Positions 10,743 through 21,695 of a stretch of DNA of 64,000 nt are shown piece by piece. The stretch lies in assembly GCA_010909165.1 (NCBI GenBank), contig MU008162.1, positions 868,001-932,000 of the forward strand. The letters run 5' to 3'. Below the pieces are notes generated by a model that was given only the letters and a program-made list of their open reading frames with translations, ran no database searches and had not been told where the DNA came from. Numbering within the stretch: position 1 is the first letter of the stretch; each line of letters starts with the position of its first letter. The DNA comes from Anthoceros angustus. Its lineage: Eukaryota > Streptophyta > Anthocerotopsida > Anthocerotales > Anthocerotaceae. The position numbers and the translations under genes are program-made.

Positions 10743-13014
10743 CAGCTGCATCATCAAAGCATTGTTATTTGGATTCGGAGGCATGCTTCCATTCATGCCA
10801 CCTACAGTGCCCATGCCACTTAGCCCGCCGGCAGTTGCCAGCTGATGCTGTAATGCAGCAGTCAGCCCTGCAACATCCTCTAGTGGAGCCTGCCCTCCTA
10901 AGCCCATAGAAATTTGCTGTGGCTGGCAGAGTGGATCCAAGTCTAGTGCATTCGGCATCCCTTGCATGTGCATGTTTAGCAGGTGCTGGGGCACCCTCCT
11001 TGGCATAAGTCCTGCATTTCCTCCTTGGGACATATGTAGCAACATGGAGGAGTCGAGACCACCTAGCCCCATGCCATTTGGGCCGGGGTTCATCCTACCC
11101 AACACATTCACCTGCAACGCTGCAAGTGCCTGAGGCGTCAACTGACCAGCTGCTGCAAGAGCACGTAGCTCACCGACTCCATCCAGCGAAGCCATTGATC
11201 CGAATGGATCCGCTGGACCTCCATATGGATTGCCCTGTGGGTGGGTGACTCCGCTAAGTCGCTTCAGGTACAGGCGATACTTCTGCTCGTCACATCATCA
11301 TCAGCCCAAAACAAGGTAAGGGAACAAATCAAGCAGAGTCCCTATGAAAGAAAGGGCTTGGACAGAAGAGTGGGAAGTAACAAGAGACATTAAAAGCATC
11401 GCACCCAAGAATACCTGCAAATGGCTGGCAACATTTTCACGAGTCAGACCATGAACACTCATGAGCTCGAGAATGCGTTTCGGGACAGCTTCTGCAAACA
11501 GAGGCACGAGGTCAGCTAGGGGCTCAACATGAAAATAACATACCTCAAGTCACGCAAGCTTCAAATAGAAGATACGAGCTTTCAAACAGAGGAAAGAGAG
11601 CTTACTATCTATTCCTAATTTGTTAACAGCACTGACAAACTGCTGATGCAGCTCCACAGACCAGACGACTCTCGGCTTCTTCAAAGTAGAGGGGTCATCA
11701 TTGTCCTGCTCGTTGTCATCGTCATCCTCTTTTGCATCCTTCCTCTTCTTCGACAGCTTCCAGTTACCATCAGCAGTATCATTCACAGAGGACGTCAAAT
11801 CACCATCATCAACACCCTTTTTATGCCTGTCATCTTCCAGACTCCCAGACTGTTCGGTGTCTTTATTCTCGTTCCTCTTCTTTCGTACAACATGTTGCCA
11901 AATGTTGCTCAGCTCTGCCTGCCGTACAGGTTTAAGAAGGTAGTCACAGGCTCCGTGAGTGATTCCCTTCATAACTTGAGCTGTTTCTCCGTTTGCAGAC
12001 ATCACTGCAGATCCACAGGCAACCGACAATTAGCTCCTGCAAGGGTGAGGTGACACAAACATAGCATGCATCACCCTCCATGAAACCAAAACAGACACCC
12101 AACCCAGACAAGGACTTACTGATCACCGGAAGATCCATTTCCAGTCCAACAAGCTCCAGCAGCTTGAAACCATCCATGTCCGGCATGTGCACGTCGCTGA
12201 TGACAAGGTCGAATGCATCCTTGTTTGTTCTCAGAAGCTCCAGCGCCTTGGTTGCCAAGGGACAAGTAGTCACTGCAACCAAAAAAAAACCTCTAAACCA
12301 TCAGCCAGCTGAGAGCAGGCAGGAAGAGCAAAACCCACATCACCTTTCCCCACAAGTCCACCAAACAGCAAGTAGACTGCTCACAGCAAAGCAACAACCT
12401 CGCCATGCATGCCACCCACAAACGGACAGACAGACGGACAGACATCCACAAACCAAGCGACTGAAGAAGCCAATGCTGGGTCTCGCTGCCGATGCATGGA
12501 CTGCAATGAGCTGCGGCCTCGTCAAGAGCAGAGGAAGCAGGACCCAAGATTCCCACCTCGGCTTCTGGTTCTGAGGTCTGTCAACCGGGGGCTGATAGAC
12601 ATCAGAACCAAAAACCCAACGACGGAATCACATCAAACTGCTGTGCATGCTGATCACAGTGCACGCACACTCACCTTGGTAGCCACACAGCTTAAGCATC
12701 TGATCAACCACTCTGAGGCAACACATGTCGTCATCCACCACAAGAACGCGGAGGCCGATAGGAAACTGGTCCCCGGGAGCCCCGGAGAGCTCCAGTTTCT
12801 GAGTCCTCCGAGCCTGGGCCTGCGCAGAGCCAGGCGACGGCGCTTGCGAATGCTGCATCGCCCCCTGATGCTGCTGCTGCGGCTGCGGCTGCTGCTGATG
12901 CTGCTGGTGCAAGGAGCTGGGCATTTGAGACCCAGCAATCCCAGGTCCCATCGCGCTCATTCTATCTACAGGGCTGGCGGCAGCGCCGCTCCGTAACGCC
13001 ATTGCACAAGACAA
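9837..13014 (-). CDS. type-B ARR response regulator (receiver + GARP Myb DNA-binding), 804 aa
   Basis: Transcription factor at the end of the cytokinin His-Asp phosphorelay, acting in the nucleus. Exons (reading leftward): 12675-13014, 12120-12272, 11606-12004, 11415-11491, 9837-11282. All junctions are GT-AG and the frame is kept throughout. The N-terminus is Gln-rich. The receiver domain spans ~100-225, with the acidic VVDDD pocket, the phospho-Asp in [12 protein letters not shown] and the conserved Lys in YLLKPVR. An acidic Lys-rich linker with a likely NLS ([10 protein letters not shown]) follows. The GARP/B-motif domain starts [16 protein letters not shown] and ends [16 protein letters not shown], split by two introns as in other plant type-B ARRs. 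The C-terminal ~450 residues are Gly/Pro/Met-rich, with a polyglutamine run at ~10690-10750, typical of the transactivation region. All key residues are present, so it looks functional. The start could be the ATG at 13012-13014 or four codons later. Confidence 0.97.
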
Positions 13015-14968
13015 GGAGGAGCAGGAGCAGGAGAGGTGTCATGGAAGCGCGAGCTGGAGAACGGAATGTCGGCCGCGTGCAGGGCCTGCCCCTCAGGCCC
13101 CGCACCCATAGCCAAGCTCCCTGCTGCCCAGCACCCCGAAGCCCAAGACCGCAGCAGCCCCGGCCACCAGAGCCTCCCCAATCCAGCCCACCTGCATGCC
13201 GTTCTCTCCAGATCTTCCAAATGCCAAGATATCTCCTCTTACCCTACACGGGAACTGGAATTAACAAGAACCCAAGAATTTTCAGCTTTCCTCCACCCCG
13301 GGCTGGAATGCACGCGCCTCCCTCCTTCCCCCTCCCCACCCCCACCCCCCAGCCTCCAAATTCCTCCGCCCACTACCTCCTACTCGCAGCCCAGCATCCC
13401 CCCTGAGTCCATCACCCAGCTCCTGCACTTGTGCATGGAACCCAATTCTGCCTGCCCTTCTCCCACGACCCACAACCTCGCCAACCCTGGCTCCCCAATT
13501 CCAGCCTGACCCACCTCCCCAATTGCGGCCTGAGCTCCGCCCACCAGGCCCAGCACGAGAGCCCGCCAGAGGCGGCCGCCGAGACGGGGAAACGAATTGC
13601 AGGCCCAGCAGGGGGGAGGCCAGGCAGAGTGGATCGCTGACGGGGGGCAGGGGAACAGCGGCAGAGCTGCCAGAGGGAGCGTGCCAGGCCGGGGCAGACG
13701 GGAAAGGAAGGGAGAGAGAGGAGAGCTCAGAGGAGCGGAGGGAGCAAAGAGGTGCTGCTGCTGCGCCACCGGCCAGCTCAGGCAAGCAGGAAGGAGCAAG
13801 TGGAGCAAGAGGAGGAAGAGGAGGAGGAGGAGGAGGGAAGCAGGCAGAGCCAGAGCCAGAGCCAGAGGGCCAGAGAGCCAGAGCCACTGCACTGCAGCAC
13901 ACACAGAGGAAAAGATGAATCAAAAACTCCCCAAAGCAAAAGGCATTGGTGCCTCCTTGCCTGTTGCCTGCCCCCCGCACTCTTCCTCCTTCCCCGCGTT
14001 TAGAGAGAGACCAGCTTGCACTGAGCCTACTGCTTCTGCTCCTCCGCCTGGTAATTCAGCTCGGTAAAATGCTGGGCTCGACCCCTCGACCTCGACCTGC
14101 GGCTCCAGGCTGCAGCAATATCCCAGGTTGATATGCTCCTCCATCCGCTCACGCCTTTCACCTTTATCCGATTCATCGATTTTTCACCCGCTTCACGATA
14201 TTCGACAACGCCCTCCCTGATCACTCGCGCACACCTTCTTCTCGATTTTCCTAACACACGATCGTTAATGCATCTGCATGGACCTCATTTCAATCTTCTA
14301 GAAGCATGCCAAATATAAGAACATATCCGTTGGATCTTTTATAAATCTTCATATTAGATTCATATTAAATATAAAGGTATATATATTAAATATATTTTCA
14401 CCCATAATATGATAAAATAGGTCTGGTTTCAAAGGTAAATAAAAGCTTCTAATTAATTTTTATTTCTCTATAATTTAAAAAATAAACTTAGATTGTGATA
14501 TGGCTACTATATAGGATTATGCTGATATTAGTGAAGATATCATCAAGGATGTTAGATTGTGATATTACAATAATCTATGATCATGTTGAGATTAGTTGTG
14601 AAGACACGAGCAAGGATTTGATATCTCATTACTTTGGAGAGTTGTGATGTGAAGCGTGCGAGATCCATCGAAAGGTGGACTCACATCATCAAGAATATTA
14701 TGCTATAACAGGTCTTTATTTTTCTTCAATCAAATTACACTTCTCCATCATGTATCAAACAAGCTCTAGTGATATATACTTCCAAAAGGATGTGTTTGTC
14801 ATGTTGTAGAGCTATGGATATGAATTCACATGCATTTGAAGTAGGGTTTTATATTGCTTGAAGAAAAAAAAGTAAAACTGAATTACTCTGACAAGTCATG
14901 TGTTTATTGATCTTTACATATGATGTGTATTTTTATGCTTTGTATTTGAATGCATTCAGTAAATTAAG
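13015..14968. promoter_or_regulatory. divergent intergenic region between the ARR and CFAP45
   Basis: About 1.95 kb separates two divergent starts. The ARR side (13.0-14.1 kb) is very GC- and purine/pyrimidine-biased and includes a GAG/GCCAGA microsatellite at about 13800-13875. Long overlapping ORFs there in several frames are low-complexity artefacts. The CFAP45 side (14.3-14.97 kb) is AT-rich, with a diverged ~70-bp tandem repeat near 14490-14650. The region likely holds both promoters and the ARR 5' UTR. Confidence 0.5.
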
Positions 14969-17262
14969 ATGGGAGCTCCAACCCAGCTGAAACCTGCTGT
15001 CAAAAAGCAAACAGACACAACATCTCGCAGTGGAGCTTCTACAGAGACCAAAAGCATTGCAAGATACAAACTGGTAATACTACAAAAACAACTTGACCAA
15101 GTCCAATAAGTAAGATACAAATAGAAAAGTATGTGTTAAGTTGTCTGCTAATCATGATCATTGTACAGATCTCAAAGACAAGTGAAGTCGATGAGAAACT
15201 TTTTGGCAACAAACCTGAAAATGACAAGAAAAGAAAAGACTCAAACGAGTTTTCAAAATTTGATTACACAACAATCAAACCGGTACTTGAAAATATAACA
15301 CTTGTTCATTCCTCTTGTAGATTTTTTGCACTTGTTTATCACATATACATCCTTGTACAAACAGGGCATGTTAAAAGTAGGTGAAGGTTGGCCTAGACGA
15401 CCTTCTCAACGCAGACGAAGCATCCAAGAAGAAAAAGAAGACACAGACACTGTTGTTGTAACAACTAGTGATATTGCTCGTATTAAGGTTAAAATATTTT
15501 CTCAAAACAAAAAAATTGCATCTTGAATGATTCAATGTTGTTCTCACACTCTAAACCTTTCAATAGAAGCTTTTTACTTTTGTAGGAAGCATGTGTTATA
15601 CTTACTCCAGAGGACCACCAAAGGATCAAAGAGCAAAAAGAAGCAGAGAGGGCCAAGATCAATGCTATAGCAAATGCAAGAAAGGCCAAGATGCAAAAAG
15701 TAAGAGTTGAATTATGTGGCAACTAATATTAGATCAATTGAATATGTACATGCACATTCCCAATGTATGTAATATTTCATTATAGTACTCTTCTCCTGAT
15801 GACATATGTAGTTGGAAGAAGCGGTGAAGGCAAAAAGTGGAGACATGTCGTATACTGAAAAGCTTAAATTGGAGGCTGATACTGCGTATGATCTATATAT
15901 TAAATCAAAAAAATTAATTGCATAATAATTTATTTTCCTGAATAAATTAGGGTGATGATGCAATTCAATTTCCTACAGAACAATGACAAATGCAATGAAG
16001 GAATGGGAGGATGCTATAGATGATGTGAAAAGGATGAATGCTATGATGACATATTCAAGATGTGTAACTATAAGGGACAAACAAAAGGAAGAAAAGGTAT
16101 TTTATAAAAAATAATAAAAATAAAAAATAAAAAATCTTGGTGGTAAGAATACTTAATCAGATTGATATTATGTAGGCTAAGCGAATCAAAGACAATAAAC
16201 AGGAGAGACTTGAGCTAGATGCAATGATGCAAGCTGATAGCAACAGAAAGCATGAAATTCGGGCAATAATAGAAGCCCGGAAAGACCGAGAACGACGAGA
16301 AGGAGCTAAGCTAATTTTGAAGCAAATAGCGGTCAGTTAATTTTCTTTAAGATTAATATATTATTTATATATAATAATTTTACATGTTAAAATATTTTAT
16401 CTCGCAATGTGAATGTCAGGAACGTGCAGCTAAAAAGAAAAATGACCAAGAAGAAAAAATATTGGAAGGTCAAGCCCTGGTACGCCACATTGAACAACTC
16501 AAAGCTGAAGATGATGCAAAAGCAGTACAAAAACATGAAGAGGGCAAAAAATTGTTGACCCAAGTCATGAAAGATAATGATGAAGCTATTTTGGAGAAAA
16601 AACGGAAAGTGTTAAGAGATAGAGAGGAGTTGAGACGAATTGAGCAATATGTGCTAGATAGGGACAAGAAGTTGCAGGCTCATCTTGACGAAGTTGAACG
16701 AGTGAAGAAAGAACGAGAAATGGAGACAATTCGATTGAGGAAAATGCAAGAGAAAGCAAACGATAAACAAATAGAACTTGATGCTTTGCGGGCTCAACGA
16801 GCTTATGAGCAAACAGAAAGGGCTTGGCGAGAAAAGGAAAGGAAAGAAGCAGAAAGAGTGAAAAACATGATGGATGATTTAGTGGATTCTAGGGAAAACC
16901 AGAAAATGTTGAAGGTAAAGAAATTAGCCGATCTAGCAAAGGTAGAAGAGAAAGAATATTACAAAATCATTCAAGCACAAAAGGAGGATGTGGCAAAGGC
17001 CCAGGCAAAGGCACTTGCTTTGGCGAAGATGGAAAAAGAACATCAACACCACATAGTGGAACAGATCAAAAAGAAGAAAGAAAAGAAGATTGCCGACCAC
17101 AAGGAGTGGGTTGAAGAGGGCGTAAGGCTTCGTGCAAAACTTGAGATCGAGAGACAACGACTGGAAGTAATCAAGGCACGCAAGTTGAAGGAGTTGGAAG
17201 CAGAAGGTGTACCCGTGAAATACCGTGCCGATCTTGCTAGGAAAAAGGTGAACGTCTGCTAA
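14969..17262 (+). CDS. CFAP45: cilia- and flagella-associated protein 45 (CFAP45/CCDC19), 548 aa
   Basis: Microtubule inner protein of axonemal doublets, so in a plant it belongs to the flagellate sperm. Eight exons: 14969-15073, 15169-15282, 15365-15487, 15586-15699, 15812-15885, 15979-16096, 16176-16331, 16420-17262; all GT-AG, with one continuous frame. Family blocks in order: VDEKLFGNK near residue 40, ILTPEDHQRIKEQKEAE at the start of the coiled coil, and MMTYSRCVTIRDKQKEEK near 210 (family motif YSKVVTIRDKQ). The C-terminal block runs RQRLEVIKARKLKELEAEG then VPVKYRADLARKK. Almost the whole protein is charged coiled coil. The predicted 548 residues are close to the ~550 of the animal protein, which supports the exon model. 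No lesion is seen, and the GC content is lower than in neighbouring genes. Confidence 0.95.
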
Positions 17263-18267
17263 ATCACCTCAAACCTCAATCTCTAACGGGCTGGATAGAG
17301 AGAATGAGGAGCATTTTGGTGCGAGTTGGTTCTTCTTGTCCGGAGAAGCATGCAAATTTTGTTCATGAAGAGATCAAATTTTACCAAGCGTGCAATTGCA
17401 CCTGGAGTAGATACCTAGATAGGTGAAACATTGCATGGGCTTCTCCGAAGAAGAAAATGAAGTCCTCCCGTTGTGGGAGGCATCTTGTACCGCTACATAC
17501 ATATGCATGTAGTAGCTGTCCTCTCCAATTTAGAGGACGTGGTAATGCGAATTGCGCGCACATAAAGATGCCGTTGAACAAAGTGACGTTGTGGGTTGCG
17601 TAAGTAGGCGAAATATGAAGTTTCTGTTTGGGGAATTAGCCGGTGAGAGTCGGGCCGGAATGGAAGATGCCGGTGCACAAAGCGGGTGCTTGCACCGTCA
17701 ACTTTTGACGGCGTTTACGGTAGGACTCTTATCTGGTGCGAGGGGCCGGAGCCAATCATGCGAGATGCTTTACCCCCGTGGTGGGCGGGACCGCGGGGGG
17801 CAATGTTACCCACCTGCTGCCGGGCCACGACGGCCCGACCCGGGCCCCTTATTATACCACTCTGTTAGTGGATATTAAATGCCATCATTGCCGCACGCCA
17901 ATTTCCGCCAAAATATCACTCGAGTTTACCTACGGCCGCAAATATTAAAAAACTGTGGACACATTGTCGCATGCGGTTTGGTTGGGCACGCGGCCTGGCC
18001 TGCCTACTGGTCGGAAGTTGGAAGTCTGCCTCCAGAACGGAAGCCCTTTGGACAAGGGACAAGCCAAATATGATTTTACAAGAGTACGAGGTGTTTCGTG
18101 CGCAATGTGGTTGCGTAGAGAACCATGTGGATTGCGTAGAGAGCTCCGGGCATCTTCTCTTGAACCTGGTCATTCCACTTGTAAACAATAAAAAAATATC
18201 GACACATGGTGTCATGTAAAATCCTGTTCTAAGCTCTGTTAGACAGCGATTTTACAGCTGTCCCCAC

Positions 18268-18335
18268 TGCGCCTGGTGTAGTGGTTATCTAAGTACCCTT
18301 TCATGGTGGTGACTGGGGTTCAAATCCTCGGCTGT
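18268..18335 (+). mobile_element. tRNA-derived SINE head (Pol III box A and box B)
   Basis: TGGTGTAGTGGTTATC at about 18274 fits an internal box A, and GGTTCAAATCC at 18317-18327 fits box B. The ~40-base spacing is right for a type 2 Pol III promoter. The flanks do not form a full cloverleaf (no matching acceptor stem), so a tRNA-derived SINE or tRNA relic is more likely than a tRNA gene. The 3' extent is not determined. Confidence 0.5.
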
Positions 18336-19717
18336 GCATACCCACGAACGTACAAACGACTCATGTACGATGAGCTCTTCACCCTCATGTCTTGAGAAAA
18401 AGCAGCTCTTGCATGTAAGAGAAGCATGGGCAATGAAAGCAATGAAAGGTTTCCTCAGTTCATCAAAGCACATGAAAGAGTAACAAAAGCGGGGGGGAAT
18501 GGGAGCACATACTGCTATAGCGGTGGGGTGCATATGAGTCTTATCCGGATGCATGTCATGCATGCAGCCGGCCGCAACAGTACATCCAAAAGGGGCACAC
18601 GGGCTTTAGTCAACAGCAGCAAGTCCGGGCGGCCTGAATCCGCAAACCAGCTCATGGAAGCACATGGGGCATCCAGCCAAGCACGCAAAAAGTCAAGTAC
18701 CATGACAAACAAAACTTAGAGGGAAGGGAAGGGAAGGGAAGCGAGTCGGGTTGGGTCGGGTCCAGTCTAGTCGACCCCAAAAGGGTACTGCTCCCGTTTC
18801 CAAGCTGATAAGTGGGCGTTACAAAAGCTTACGGCCTCGGTGGCACCACCAGATTAGCTAATTCCACTTAGGCCCCAAATGGTGTGATAAACGTGAGAGG
18901 CTTGTGAGGCATGAGGCGCGCGAAATCTGAGGCGCCCAATTGGGAACTTTGCTTCCGAAGGCGCAGCAGAAGCAGCAGGAGTCGGAGTGGAGGGAACAGC
19001 ACTCTCGAGTGACACTGGCACTGGCTGCTTCAAGTTGCGGAACTGGAGATTTGTTTAACCCGGAGTGGAAGACGAATCAGCCTGTTCCACCTCCTCGAGA
19101 AGGGCAAAGCAGGCAATCGATGAGCCGTGTTGGGTGGGGATATCAGACTGATATCTCGCCACTTAACTGCGGCCATTTTGTAATCCGCGCTGCAATCCGC
19201 GTGGCGTGATCATGCGCTGTTAATACCAGATATTAATCTACTGCATCGCAGGGAGTGTGACACCGCAGCCTGCAGCTGCTCCGGCTGTGGCTGTGCATCG
19301 GGCCGACACATGGGCGATACTGCAGGCCTGCAATCCTGCGAAGTTTTGTCATTTCAGTTCCTCCTTCCCTTGGGCTCTTATTTGTTGCTCTGCTTTGCAT
19401 TTCTCTCGGTTGCCGAGACTCCACTCCAGTAGGGATGAATGATGCGGGCAAATCACGTATCATGAGCCATATCAGCGCCCCCTCATGAGGCACTAATGGA
19501 GCGAAGGCAGCGGGGAAGCTGGAAGCATCGCTCTTGGCGAGGAGGAAACAAACAAAAGTCGAGGCGGACGCCATCGAGTCCCCCAGCATAGTGCAATCCC
19601 GCACTGGGCGGCCGTGCAGGAGTTACCTACATACTGTAAGGCAGGAATCAGGTCATGCGCCTACGCTTCCATATCCAAGTACAAGTCCAACACACACAGG
19701 CAGAGGAAGCAAAAGCA

Positions 19718-19768
19718 GCTCCTGCTCCTGCTCCTGCTACTGCTACTGCTACTGCTACTGCTCCTGCC
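19718..19768. repeat. (CTCCTG)n/(CTACTG)n microsatellite
   Basis: Runs of CTCCTG pass into runs of TACTGC. A related stretch of CTCCTG/CTGCTG/CTACTG lies at about 20010-20060. These runs generate the long Leu, Cys or Ser ORFs seen here in every frame. Confidence 0.85.
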
Positions 19769-20239
19769 CCTCCTTCTGGAAATGTCCGGCCCCTGCTGTG
19801 CTTCAGGCGACAGGCCTGGGACGAAACGCTCGCACACTCGCAAACCCTAAGTACATACCTCCACACACATGCATCTGCAGCAGCGCAAAGTGCAGGCGCT
19901 CCTGGCAGCCGGTGCAGCATACAACAAAGCCTGGGGCAGAAAGGACGGAACGTGCCATACGATGGCATGCCATGGCATGGCAGGCGGTGGTACGAAGGCA
20001 GGCCAGCTCGTCCTCCTCCTCCTGCTGCTGCTACTGCTACTGCTTCTGCTGCTTCTCATCCTCCTCGGTTCTGTGCATCAAATCAAACATGTCATCACGC
20101 TCCATCACCCGGAGCATCAGCATGGACAGGCCGTGCCAGGCCGGGCCAGGCCACGCTCGCCTCGTCCCCCGAGCTCCTCTGATGCGGAGATGCACTGCAG
20201 CTCTGCGCATCCCATCATGGTGTACTTGCGCTGTTAGGG

Positions 20240-20620
20240 TTTTGGCGCCCTAAGTACACCGGGGGCCCGGTGGGGTCGAGCCCCCCGGGGCCCGGGCGGA
20301 CCGTTTTCGCCAAATTAAATCCCAGCGCCGCACATGGGCGAACATGGGCATGTCGCGACGGCCGCGACGCCCGGCACCGCACCGTGCGCCGCCCCACGCG
20401 TCGGTCCCCGCCCGCGACCGGTCGCGGCCCCGCCCCACGGGCCGCGCCCTCGAGGGCCTCCTTCTGGAAGCCTTTCCCCTTCCTTCCCTCCCTCCCTCGT
20501 GGTTCGTTACGCAAAACCTTCTCCCCGGCCCCGGCCCGTCGAGGGTGGCGTGCAGGCAGCCCTCGCCAGTCGCCACCCAGCCAGCCCCCACCCCGGGAGC
20601 ACGTTACAATGATTCGTCAT
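20240..20620. other. very GC- and CpG-rich block
   Basis: The block starts abruptly in CACCGGGGGCCCGGTGGGG and stays far above the window's GC level for ~350 bases, with many CG dinucleotides. It has no codon structure; every frame gives Pro/Arg/Gly-rich translation. It lies between two gene 3' ends, so an ordinary promoter CpG island is unexpected. It could be a promoter of an unannotated non-coding transcript or a GC-rich insertion. Confidence 0.4.
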
Positions 20621-21695
20621 TCGGGCCAGTGGCCATCCCGGCGCCCACCACCACTCGCTGCGTTTTCTTTCTCGGAGACTTCTTACATGCCATACATCAT
20701 CCCCTGGGAAATCCGGGCTCACTCAGGCACTCACAAAGCGCAGAGACTGTGTTTGTGAGTGCCTGACATAACTTTGATAAACTTGTGTATCTGAGCATGG
20801 CAATCAGCTCTCCCTCCGGACCTGGTCGCCTTGCAGCCTGCTGCGGCTGCCCTGCCGTTGGATGCGCTCCAGTTGCAGCGGCAAAGCAGCAGGAAGGCAG
20901 GCAGCGAGGAGCACAGACTTAAAAAAGCTACCGAAGGTACGCACTTGGGCTCTTGCTGCACCCTCTTCCTGCTGCACAAAAAAAAAAAGAGAGAAAAGAA
21001 AGAAAGAGGAAGCACTGTAGATAAAATAAGTTACCCTTCTCCTTCCCGGAAAGTGATGACGCGGACGCAGCAGACCCAGCCTCCCTTCCCTCCTTCCCTC
21101 CTGCCCCTGGGAAATGGTACTCCGATTCTTTGTCGCCACCAGGATGGTAAAGTGATGGTGGGGGTGATGATGACGAGGGCTCAACAGCCCACAGGGCCGT
21201 GCTCGGAGAGGCTATGGCTCCGCCTTCTGCTGCTCTGGCTGCTGCTCTGGCTCCGGCCTGGGTTCCGGGGAGGCGGCTGGGCCCCCGACCTGGGCTGGGC
21301 GCTGGGCGCCAGTCGCGTTTCGACCGTTTCGAAACACAACTGCAGCAAACAGCAACAGTGAAGCCCCCACAGATTTAACTTCCCACAACAGTATTATTAA
21401 CAAAGAGAAGGCATGACATCATCCTGTGACACAGACGAGAAGAGAACTGAAGAGGAAGCACCAACGCCATAGCATGACATGCATGTATCAGCACCCCGAT
21501 GAGTCGATTAGTCTAGAGGTGCTGGGATGGGGCTGAAGTAGACAAGACCCACCAACGGCACGGCATGACATGACATGACATGACATAACTCCTACATAAC
21601 ATGGCATGGAATGCATCTTATCAGCATCCAGTACATGGCTAGGCTGGGGTGAGGAGAGGAGAGGAGAGGAGAGGAGAGGTGCAACATGGCTACTG

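Larger units (their letters stand above)
17263..21695. other. convergent intergenic region between CFAP45 and NAGS
   Basis: A 4.4-kb stretch between two 3' ends. It holds a perfect 7-bp-stem hairpin at 17696-17712, a GGGAA run near 18720, the Pol III box pair and GC-rich block listed separately, and CTG/CTC-type microsatellites at 19.7 and 20.0 kb. ORFs in all frames at 19.5-20.7 kb are low-complexity Ser/Leu/Pro/Arg runs and are not called. The last ~350 bases probably contain the NAGS 3' UTR, with CATGA and GGAGA microsatellites at about 21560 and 21650. Confidence 0.5.

Noticed and set aside
13282-13980. Minus-strand ORF of 232 codons upstream of the ARR
   Set aside because: Pro/Ser/Leu/Gly runs in GC-biased DNA, with equally long ORFs in other frames and no domain. 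It is treated as 5' UTR/promoter sequence.
18268-18335. Functional tRNA gene
   Set aside because: Box A and B are present, but acceptor and anticodon stems do not pair.
20240-20620. rRNA or rDNA spacer
   Set aside because: The GC-rich look is suggestive, but no conserved rRNA helix or motif is recognisable.
19534-20766. Several overlapping ORFs of 100-240 codons on both strands
   Set aside because: They are produced by CTG/CTC microsatellites and the GC-rich block; translations are low-complexity Ser, Cys, Leu or Arg.
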